Source: Bacteroidota bacterium
GTDB lineage: Bacteria; Bacteroidota; Bacteroidia; Chitinophagales; Chitinophagaceae
Length of the DNA stretch: 14,333 bases
NCBI GenBank assembly: GCA_947460795.1
Contig: CANHJA010000032.1
Coordinates: 1 to 14,333, forward strand
Direction of reading: 5' to 3'
The notes beneath the pieces are model-generated. The model was not told the origin of the DNA. It did not search any database and was given only the letters and a program-made list of their open reading frames with translations. Shown piece after piece: positions 1-6,924 of the stretch (position 1 is its first letter; every line of letters starts with the position of its first letter). A program made the translations under genes and the position numbers.

Positions 1-1824
1 ATTCAACCAACAATTAACCCATTATTTAAAACACGTGCATTTGAAGAAAGTTTAATGCACTGGGCTGGAAATACAGTTTCTCATTATGATTTTGTGAAAA
101 ATTATTGGATGGGTAAATTAGGCAGTCAAGTAGCTTTTGATACTGCTATACAAACTGGTTTGGTAAATACAAACGAAGTAACAATGGCTGGCGCTGCTTT
201 CTCTGGAAATGTAGCTGATGCTACTGCTAAAATAGCAGCTATCAAAGGAGGTAAACATGAATTAGTGATTTACGAAAAAGTAGGAATTGGTCGTGGTGGC
301 GCTTGGAGTAACAACCCTTGGTTACAAGAAATGCCAGATCCGATTACAAAATGTACTTGGGACAATTACGTAATTATGTCTCCTAATAAAGCAAAAGAAT
401 TAGGAGCTGAACATACAGATTTAAACGAAGTTGAAAGACCAAAACATGTATTTGCTATTAAAGCAAATGGTGTTGAAGTAAAATTACCAGTTTTAGTAGT
501 TCCTGGTATGCACGACGAAGTAATCGCTATTGCTGTTGGTTACGGACGCGATAAAGGAGTTGGTAAAGCAGCTTATGCAAAAGATGTTAAAATGGGAGAA
601 AATGTATATCCAATGGTATCGAAAGATGCTGCAGGAAATGCAAACTTCTATGCTTATAATGTGGAAATAGCAACAACAAAAGAAATGTATCCTTTGGCTA
701 TCACACAAACACATCATACATATCAAGCGGATAGACCTATCATTCATGAATTTACATTTGATGAATTTAAGAAAAATCCTAATGAATTGTATAATGAAAG
801 AAAAGAAGAATTAGAACATTTCACACACAGCTTTGATGCGCCACATGGTGAGCATGGAAACGCACACGGTGCAGCACATGGAGTAGCGGCAGCAGCTGCT
901 GTTGCACATGAGCCTACAAAAGCAGATGAAGATTGGCAAAAAGCCTATAGAGAAAATGGTACATTATATCCTAATCACGAAGCATTAGGAATGAAATGGG
1001 GAATGAGTATCGATTTATCAAGCTGTATTGGTTGTGGTGCTTGTACGATTGCTTGTCAAGCAGAAAACAATGTTTCGGTAGTAGGTAAAGAGCAAGTGAT
1101 GAAAGCGCATGATATGCATTGGATTCGTATTGATCGTTATTTTGCAGGAGATCCTACCAAACCAGATTCAATTCAAACATTATTCCAACCAATGATTTGT
1201 CAACATTGTGATAACGCTCCTTGTGAGAATGTTTGTCCGGTGAATGCAACCAATCACAGCAGTGAAGGAATGAATCAAATGGCATATAACCGTTGTATTG
1301 GTACAAGATATTGTGCAAACAACTGTCCATATAAAGTTCGTCGTTTCAACTGGAGAGATTGGAATGAAGCAGATTGCTTCGATGACAATGTATTTGAAGA
1401 TGGACGTAGAGACGATATGAATGACAACATTACTCGTATGGTTTTAAATCCTGATGTAACCGTTCGTAGTCGTGGTGTAATGGAAAAATGTAGTTTCTGT
1501 GTACAACGTTTACAAGGTGCAAAAGCAACCGCTAAAAAAGAAGGAAGAACCATGAGAGATGGCGAAGCGAAAGTAGCTTGTCAACAATCTTGTCCTACCG
1601 ATGCAATTGTTTTTGGAAACGTAAACGATAGAGAAAGTAACATTTTCAAAATTCGTTATGAAGAACAAAAAGAGCGTGTATTCCATGTTTTAGAAGAAAT
1701 TCATACGTTACCAAACGTTAATTATTTATCTAAAATTAGAAACACAACTATTTTATCTGGTGCTCATCATGAAGAAGGAGAAGCACACACAGCAGCTAAA
1801 ACGGAAACAGCAAATCATCATTAA
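1..1824 (+). CDS. actB: ActB, molybdopterin-oxidoreductase-like/iron-sulfur subunit of alternative complex III (5' partial)
   Basis: This is the C-terminal 607 residues of ActB, the large periplasm-facing subunit that carries electrons from quinol oxidation along Fe-S clusters. The frame is open from base 1, and the residues before the first ATG (55) continue the protein, so that ATG is internal. Full-length ActB is usually near 1000 residues. Residues 1 to about 260 belong to the molybdopterin-oxidoreductase-like part. A His/Ala-rich linker (about 273-303) follows, then the ferredoxin-like part. Its four cysteine groups are C342/345/348/352, C400/403/408/412, C432/438/442 and C497/500/527/531. 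The third group has Thr where a fourth Cys would sit, which fits the one [3Fe-4S] plus three [4Fe-4S] clusters known for this family. The C-terminus is again His-rich. It is the first visible gene of the act-cox cluster, 47 bases before actC. Identification is firm; only the 5' end is missing. Confidence 0.95.
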   Translation: MQPTINPLFKTRAFEESLMHWAGNTVSHYDFVKNYWMGKLGSQVAFDTAIQTGLVNTNEVTMAGAAFSGNVADATAKIAAIKGGKHELVIYEKVGIGRGGAWSNNPWLQEMPDPITKCTWDNYVIMSPNKAKELGAEHTDLNEVERPKHVFAIKANGVEVKLPVLVVPGMHDEVIAIAVGYGRDKGVGKAAYAKDVKMGENVYPMVSKDAAGNANFYAYNVEIATTKEMYPLAITQTHHTYQADRPIIHEFTFDEFKKNPNELYNERKEELEHFTHSFDAPHGEHGNAHGAAHGVAAAAAVAHEPTKADEDWQKAYRENGTLYPNHEALGMKWGMSIDLSSCIGCGACTIACQAENNVSVVGKEQVMKAHDMHWIRIDRYFAGDPTKPDSIQTLFQPMICQHCDNAPCENVCPVNATNHSSEGMNQMAYNRCIGTRYCANNCPYKVRRFNWRDWNEADCFDDNVFEDGRRDDMNDNITRMVLNPDVTVRSRGVMEKCSFCVQRLQGAKATAKKEGRTMRDGEAKVACQQSCPTDAIVFGNVNDRESNIFKIRYEEQKERVFHVLEEIHTLPNVNYLSKIRNTTILSGAHHEEGEAHTAAKTETANHH

Positions 1825-1837
1825 TAAAAAATTGAAT

Positions 1838-1854
1838 AATTGTTTTAAACAATT
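1838..1854. repeat. Short AT-rich inverted repeat in the actB-actC gap
   Basis: Perfect 8-base arms (AATTGTTT and AAACAATT) are separated by one T, between the actB stop and the actC start. It could be a weak mRNA structure or a protein-binding palindrome. In such AT-rich DNA, chance is a fair alternative. There is no T-run after it, so it is not a convincing terminator. Confidence 0.35.
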
Positions 1855-1871
1855 TGAAAAAATAAATAAGT

Positions 1872-3302
1872 ATGCATTTAAAGTACGAATCGATAATTAG
1901 AGAGCCATTAGTAGATGGAAATAAAACCTATCATCAGATAACTGAAGATATTTGCGCTCCAATTGAAAGAGAACCTTCAAAACTTTGGAGACTTGGTTTC
2001 TTAATGTCATTATCATTATTAGGTTTTGGAGCATTTAGTATTGTTTGGGAAGTATATTGGGGTACTGGTGTATGGAATTTAAACAAAACCATAGGATGGG
2101 GTTGGGATATTACCAACTTCGTTTGGTGGGTTGGTATAGGTCATGCTGGAACCTTGATTTCTGCTATCTTATTACTATTCCGTCAAGGTTGGAGAACCGG
2201 TGTAAATAGAGCTGCTGAAGCCATGACGATTTTTGCCGTTATGTGCGCAGGACAATTTCCTATTTGGCACATGGGTCGTGTTTGGGATGCGTTTTTCGTT
2301 TTACCTTATGGAAATACACGTGGACCATTGTGGCCTAACTTTATTTCGCCATTATTATGGGACGTATTTGCAATTTCTACCTATTTCACGGTATCATTGT
2401 TATTCTGGTATTCTGGTTTAATTCCTGATTTTGCAACTTTAAGAGATAGAGCACAAACAAAATTCAGAAAAATGGCTTATGGTTACGCTTCATTTGGTTG
2501 GGCAGGAAGTGCAAAACACTGGCAACGTCATGAAATGTTATCATTGGTATTAGCAGGTTTAAGTACACCTTTAGTACTTTCTGTACATACAATTGTATCT
2601 TTTGACTTTGCTACATCAATCGTTCCAGGTTGGCATACAACAATTTTCCCTCCTTATTTCGTAGCAGGAGCCGTATTCTCTGGTTTTGCAATGGTACAAA
2701 CGTTATTAATTTTAACTCGTAAAATATTAAAATTAGAAGAATATATTACATTAGGACACATTGAAGCAATGAATAAAGTAATTGTATTAACTGGTTCAAT
2801 TGTAGGGGTTGCTTATTTAACCGAGTTATTTATCGCATATTACAGTGGTGTAATTTGGGAACAAGAAGCATTCCGATTAAGAGTTTTAGGACCTTATTGG
2901 TGGGCATATTGGGGTATGATGTTATGTAACGTGGTTTCTCCTCAATTGTTTTGGTTTAAAAAATTACGTCGTAATGTTTGGTTTACATTCTTTATGTCAA
3001 TCATCGTAAATATCGGGATGTGGTTTGAGCGTTTTGTAATCATCATGTCTTTACACCGTGATTATTTACCATCAAGTTGGAGTTACTATACACCATCTTG
3101 GACAGAGGTAGCTTTCTATTTAGGATCATTCGGATTATTCTTTACTTGTTATTTCTTATTTGCAAAATACTTCCCAGTGATTGCGATTGCAGAGATTAAG
3201 TTTATCTTAAAAACAAGTGGTGACAATTATAAAAAAGATATGGAGAAATATGAACACCAAGAAAACGAAGTGTTCCTTGCTGAACAATCTCATCATCATT
3301 AA
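1872..3302 (+). CDS. actC: ActC, NrfD/PsrC-like quinol-oxidising membrane subunit of alternative complex III
   Basis: ActC is an integral membrane protein of 476 residues, the usual size for the family. It pairs with the Fe-S part of ActB and is thought to hold the menaquinol oxidation site. About ten hydrophobic helices can be counted between residues 40 and 445. The motif GIGHAGTLISA (H91), H133 in PIWHMGRVWD and D164 in SPLLWDVF are typical of NrfD-like Act subunits; H133 and D164 are candidates for quinol contact (inferred from family knowledge). The N-terminus (MHLKYES...REPLV) matches the usual start of Bacteroidota ActC, which supports this ATG. The C-terminus ends in three His. It lies between actB and actD on the same strand and is probably co-transcribed with them. 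It is related to ActF but clearly the ActC type because of the conserved start and the helix 2-4 motifs. Confidence 0.95.
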   Translation: MHLKYESIIREPLVDGNKTYHQITEDICAPIEREPSKLWRLGFLMSLSLLGFGAFSIVWEVYWGTGVWNLNKTIGWGWDITNFVWWVGIGHAGTLISAILLLFRQGWRTGVNRAAEAMTIFAVMCAGQFPIWHMGRVWDAFFVLPYGNTRGPLWPNFISPLLWDVFAISTYFTVSLLFWYSGLIPDFATLRDRAQTKFRKMAYGYASFGWAGSAKHWQRHEMLSLVLAGLSTPLVLSVHTIVSFDFATSIVPGWHTTIFPPYFVAGAVFSGFAMVQTLLILTRKILKLEEYITLGHIEAMNKVIVLTGSIVGVAYLTELFIAYYSGVIWEQEAFRLRVLGPYWWAYWGMMLCNVVSPQLFWFKKLRRNVWFTFFMSIIVNIGMWFERFVIIMSLHRDYLPSSWSYYTPSWTEVAFYLGSFGLFFTCYFLFAKYFPVIAIAEIKFILKTSGDNYKKDMEKYEHQENEVFLAEQSHHH

Positions 3303-3316
3303 TAAGTAATCAAGAG

Positions 3317-3348
3317 AATTAACAATTAATAATTAACAATTAATAATT
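3317..3348. repeat. 14-bp AT-only tandem repeat upstream of actD
   Basis: The unit AATTAACAATTAAT occurs twice head to tail (3317-3330, 3331-3344), followed by the first four bases of a third copy. It fills most of the 52-base gap between actC and actD and ends seven bases before the actD start. It could change copy number by slippage, or could be a dispersed intergenic repeat of this genome. A role in translation or mRNA stability is only a guess. Confidence 0.7.
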
Positions 3349-3354
3349 ATAAAA

Positions 3355-3936
3355 GTGAGTATAAAAAAATTTGCAGTAGCAGTTTACGACGACGAAGCAG
3401 TGTTATTTCCTGCTGTAAAAAAAGTACGTAGTGCTGGATATAAAATACATGATGTTTATACCCCATTCGCTGTTCATGGATTGGACGTTGCATTGGGACA
3501 AAAAGAAAGTGATTTACACATCGCAGGTTTCATTTATGGAATTACTGGAACGTGTACTGCATTAGGTTTTATGGGATGGATTTTTACAACCGATTGGCCT
3601 CAAAACTTTGGTGGTAAACCTCATTTTCCACTACCAGCATTTATTCCGATTACCTTTGAGTTAACCGTTTTATTTGCTGCTGTAGGTATGGTTTTGACAT
3701 TTTGTTATTTAAACCAAATTATGCCAGGTGTAAAAAAACATATTTTTCATCCTCGTCAAACAGATGATAAATTTGTAATGGTGATAGAAGTAAATGATAC
3801 CAATGAAGCAGAAACATTAGCAATGTTGCAATCAACTGGTGCTGAATTAACAGAAACACAAATTGCTGAATCAGACTGGTGGTATGGACGTTTTGACAAA
3901 AAAGAAGATTACGAAATTCAACAACAATTAGCATAA
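3355..3936 (+). CDS. actD: ActD, DUF3341 membrane subunit of alternative complex III
   Basis: ActD is a 193-residue protein of the DUF3341 family, a structural subunit of alternative complex III with no known cofactor. The cytoplasmic N-terminal part begins SIKKFAVAVYDDE and contains GYKIHDVYTPFAVHGLD (about 28-44), the family's hallmark. Two membrane helices follow at about 56-78 and 96-119, then a soluble tail with an alternating hydrophobic pattern (about 138-170). The start is GTG at 3355: the conserved family N-terminus begins directly after it and no ATG lies nearby upstream in frame. The tandem AT repeat ends just before it. The gene ends five bases before actE, so the two are almost certainly on one transcript. 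No heme or metal motif is present, as expected. Confidence 0.93.
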   Translation: MSIKKFAVAVYDDEAVLFPAVKKVRSAGYKIHDVYTPFAVHGLDVALGQKESDLHIAGFIYGITGTCTALGFMGWIFTTDWPQNFGGKPHFPLPAFIPITFELTVLFAAVGMVLTFCYLNQIMPGVKKHIFHPRQTDDKFVMVIEVNDTNEAETLAMLQSTGAELTETQIAESDWWYGRFDKKEDYEIQQQLA

Positions 3937-3941
3937 AAAAA

Positions 3942-4586
3942 ATGAGAAAACTAACATTATATATATTATTTGTATTCGCTACTTCATTGGTTGTTTCTTG
4001 TAGTGAATATAATCGTAAACCAGGACGTACTTATGCGCCTGATATGGTTTATTCTCGTGCTGTTGATTATTACAATGGAACAGAAAAAATTGAAGCAGAA
4101 AAAGGATCTTATAACAAAATGCCAGTAAAAGGAACTGTTGCAAGAGAGCAAGCTTTACCTGATCATATTTCTGAATTGGATACATTGGCTGCTAACGCAA
4201 ATACATGCAGTTTCACTTTTGGTGAAAAAGATATTGAAGAAGGTAAGCGTTTATTTTTAATACATTGTGCAATTTGCCACGGTGAGCAAATGGACGGAAA
4301 TGGACCTTTGTATAATAGCGGAAAATTTGCGGCTATGCCTGCTAACTTGAAATCAGGTGAAAAATATTTAAAATTCACTCAAGGTAGAATTTATCATGCA
4401 ATTGTTTATGGAAAAAATACCATGGGTTCATATGCAAGTCAATTAGATACGAAACAACGTTGGAAAATAGTAGCGTACATTAAAAAAGTACAAAGCGAAA
4501 ATGGCGGAGAAGCATTTACTATGGTAAAAGGTGAAAATGCTGCAAGAGATACCACGAAAGTAGAAGACAAAAAAGCAATACATTAA
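3942..4586 (+). CDS. actE: ActE, lipid-anchored mono-heme cytochrome c subunit of alternative complex III
   Basis: ActE is a 214-residue cytochrome c that passes electrons from the Fe-S/heme chain of alternative complex III towards the oxidase. It has a lipoprotein signal: Lys3, a hydrophobic stretch and the lipobox LVVSC, so Cys20 would be lipidated and hold the protein at the membrane surface. The single heme site is CAICH (C109, C112, H113), followed by GEQMDGNGP, common in class I cytochromes c. M161 in KNTMGSYASQL is the likely distal heme ligand. The C-terminal 30 residues are charged and probably flexible. It starts five bases after actD at an ATG preceded by a run of A. With one heme it is the ActE type; the multiheme ActA subunit is not in the window. 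Confidence 0.93.
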   Translation: MRKLTLYILFVFATSLVVSCSEYNRKPGRTYAPDMVYSRAVDYYNGTEKIEAEKGSYNKMPVKGTVAREQALPDHISELDTLAANANTCSFTFGEKDIEEGKRLFLIHCAICHGEQMDGNGPLYNSGKFAAMPANLKSGEKYLKFTQGRIYHAIVYGKNTMGSYASQLDTKQRWKIVAYIKKVQSENGGEAFTMVKGENAARDTTKVEDKKAIH

Positions 4587-4614
4587 TCAACATTTAATAA
4601 AAAAGAAGTAGAAG

Positions 4615-5832
4615 ATGTTAAAACAAGAATTTATAGTACCAAAATCATTAAAAACAACGAGCATTGTTTTAATGTTAATTGGTTTAGTAGGATTAGTAGT
4701 AGGAGCAGTTACATTATTACCTGGTAATGCTTTGGCACAAACACAGTTTTGGGCTTCATTGATGCATAATGCAATTTTCTTTTTATTAATTTCTGTAGGG
4801 AGCTTATTTATTTTAAGTGCAACCAGTTTAGCACAAGGTGCATGGATTGTTTCATTCAGAAGAATTCCAGAATCAATTGGTAGCATGTTATATGTATTTG
4901 CAGCAATTGCAGGTGTTTTATTATTGTCGTTTGTATGGACAAATAATACCAACATATATGCTTGGTTACAAGATGGTTTTAATCCCCACAACTCATTAAA
5001 TACCTTGAAAAATTTCTTTTTAAGCAAAGGGTTTTTCACATTTTGGACAATATTAGTATTGGTTTTATGGAGCTGGTTTGGTGTTAAATTAAGAGAAATT
5101 TCAGTAAAACAAGATACTGATACAAAAGGATCAACTAAATTATATTGGAAAAATTTTAATTTTTCTGCAGGGTTTTTATTTGTATTTGCTTTATCATTAG
5201 CCTCTACTATTCCTTGGTTATGGATTATGAGTATTGATTCTCATTGGTTCTCTACCATGTTTAGTTGGTATACATTTGGAAGTTCATTTGTAAGTGGAAT
5301 GAGTATGATCATGCTTTGGGTTTTATATTTAAAAAGAAAAGGCTATTTAGATGTTGTTTCTGAAGAACACGTACATGATTTAGGTAAATTTATGTTTGCG
5401 TTTAGTATATTTTGGACCTATTTATGGTTCTCACAATTTATGTTAATTTGGTATGCAAACATTCCTGAAGAAACTATTTATTTCCAAATTAGAATGCACG
5501 GACCTTACCGATTCTTTTATTGGTTGAATTTAATTTTAAACTTTGTATGTCCTATTTTAATATTAATGCCAAGACCTAACAAACGTAACTATTTCGTTGT
5601 TTCATTGGTTGCAGTGATTATTATTTTTGGACATTGGATAGATTTTTTCCAAATGATTATGCCAGGAACTACCGTTAGAGAAAATTGGGATAAACCATTT
5701 GTATTAAGTTTATTTATAGCGTGTGGTTTTGTAGGCTTAATTATTTATTTAGTAGCCAATAAATTGACAAAAGCACCATTGATTCCACAAAACAACCCAT
5801 TATTTAAAGAAACAATCATTCATATTAGCTAA
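4615..5832 (+). CDS. actF: ActF, polytopic membrane subunit of alternative complex III (quinol:cytochrome c oxidoreductase)
   Basis: ActF is a membrane protein of 405 residues with ten predicted helices and no heme or Fe-S motif. It is distantly similar to ActC and, in known alternative complexes III, lies beside it as the second large membrane subunit, with polar residues suggested to form part of a proton path. Seen here are a short charged N-terminus, a first helix at about residues 15-40, the LMHNAIFFLLI stretch of helix 2, and a late helix with FGHWIDFFQMIMPG, all typical of the Bacteroidota ActF group. It follows actE by 28 bases and precedes coxB by 16, as expected in an act-cox cluster. 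The ATG at 4615 has a purine-rich tract (AAAAAAGAAGTAGAAG) just upstream. The assignment rests on membrane topology, these motifs and position. Confidence 0.9.
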   Translation: MLKQEFIVPKSLKTTSIVLMLIGLVGLVVGAVTLLPGNALAQTQFWASLMHNAIFFLLISVGSLFILSATSLAQGAWIVSFRRIPESIGSMLYVFAAIAGVLLLSFVWTNNTNIYAWLQDGFNPHNSLNTLKNFFLSKGFFTFWTILVLVLWSWFGVKLREISVKQDTDTKGSTKLYWKNFNFSAGFLFVFALSLASTIPWLWIMSIDSHWFSTMFSWYTFGSSFVSGMSMIMLWVLYLKRKGYLDVVSEEHVHDLGKFMFAFSIFWTYLWFSQFMLIWYANIPEETIYFQIRMHGPYRFFYWLNLILNFVCPILILMPRPNKRNYFVVSLVAVIIIFGHWIDFFQMIMPGTTVRENWDKPFVLSLFIACGFVGLIIYLVANKLTKAPLIPQNNPLFKETIIHIS

Positions 5833-5848
5833 AAAAGATTAATTTATT

Positions 5849-6895
5849 ATGTCAGGATTATTATTAGTACTTCTTGTTGTTTTAATATTTGTTGTGCTTT
5901 ATCAAGTTTCACGATCCAGTGAAATTGTAGCACAATTGCAAGGAGAAGAAGCATTCGATAAAAAGAGAAATAAAATTTTAGGCTATTCAATGTTGGTGTT
6001 GTTTGCAGCCTTTATGATTGGAATTGTTTGGTGTCATCAATACATGATGCCATTAATGGGACCTGAAGCTGCTTCTGACCATGGTCAACAGTACGATTTT
6101 ATGTTTGAAGTAACTTTGTGGGTAACAGGAACTGTATTCTTGTTGACACAATTTTTATTATTTTGGTTTAGCTTCAAATACAGAAGAGTAGGGAATAAAA
6201 TACCTCACTTTTTTGCACACAGCACTAAATTAGAGTTAATTTGGACTAGTATTCCAGCAATAGCAATGGCTGTATTGGTAGCGATAGGATTAAAAGCTTG
6301 GTTTACCATGACAGATAAAGCACCCAAAGGAGCGATGCAAATTGAAATTATCGGTAAACAATTTAACTGGATTTCTCGTTACCCAGGTGCAGACATGGAA
6401 TTAGGAAAAAAATACTATACCAACATTAATGAGAAAGACAACATCTTAGGTTTAGATTGGAAAGATAAAGCAACGAAAGACGATATCATCATTCCAAATG
6501 GTGAATTAAGATTAGTGAAAGGAAAACCAGTAGAATTGATTATTGGATCAAGAGATGTAATTCATGATGTAGGTTTATCACACTTCAGAATGAAAATGGA
6601 TGCTGTGCCAGGAATTTCTTCAAGATTATGGTTTACTCCATTATTCACAACAGAAGAAATGAAAGCAAAAACAGGCAATCCTAATTTTGTATATGAACTT
6701 TCTTGTGATCAAATGTGTGGAAAAGGACACTATTCTATGAGAGCTGTAATTATTGTTGAAACGCAAGCTGAACATGATGCTTGGTTAGCAAAACAACAAT
6801 CATATTATGCTCAAAATCATCCAGAAGAATTTCCTGCTCCGGCTGCAGAACCTGCAAAAACAGATTCTACTAAACAAATAACAATGAATAATTAA
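5849..6895 (+). CDS. coxB: Cytochrome c oxidase subunit II with CuA site
   Basis: Subunit II (also named CtaC) accepts electrons from cytochrome c through the binuclear CuA centre and passes them to subunit I. The CuA ligands are visible: H239 in DVIHDVGLSHF and C286, C290, H294, M297 in CDQMCGKGHYSM. The position between the two Cys that is usually Glu is Gln288 here. The two classic helices are at about 88-113 and 128-152. Two further hydrophobic stretches precede them (about 3-22 and 45-65), an extension often seen in Bacteroidota. A longer loop (about 185-220) separates the FNW aromatic stretch from the CuA region. There is no CxxCH, so it is not a caa3-type fusion; electrons would come from the Act cytochromes. 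The Pro/Ala-rich C-terminus is probably disordered. Confidence 0.96.
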   Translation: MSGLLLVLLVVLIFVVLYQVSRSSEIVAQLQGEEAFDKKRNKILGYSMLVLFAAFMIGIVWCHQYMMPLMGPEAASDHGQQYDFMFEVTLWVTGTVFLLTQFLLFWFSFKYRRVGNKIPHFFAHSTKLELIWTSIPAIAMAVLVAIGLKAWFTMTDKAPKGAMQIEIIGKQFNWISRYPGADMELGKKYYTNINEKDNILGLDWKDKATKDDIIIPNGELRLVKGKPVELIIGSRDVIHDVGLSHFRMKMDAVPGISSRLWFTPLFTTEEMKAKTGNPNFVYELSCDQMCGKGHYSMRAVIIVETQAEHDAWLAKQQSYYAQNHPEEFPAPAAEPAKTDSTKQITMNN

Positions 6896-6924
6896 TTTAG
6901 TAATTAAGATTAAGATATAAAAAA

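Noticed and set aside
4587..5039. A 150-codon minus-strand open frame opposite actF
   Set aside because: It lies wholly opposite the start of a strongly supported membrane protein gene, and its Asn/Lys-rich content is typical of reverse-strand shadows in AT-rich DNA.
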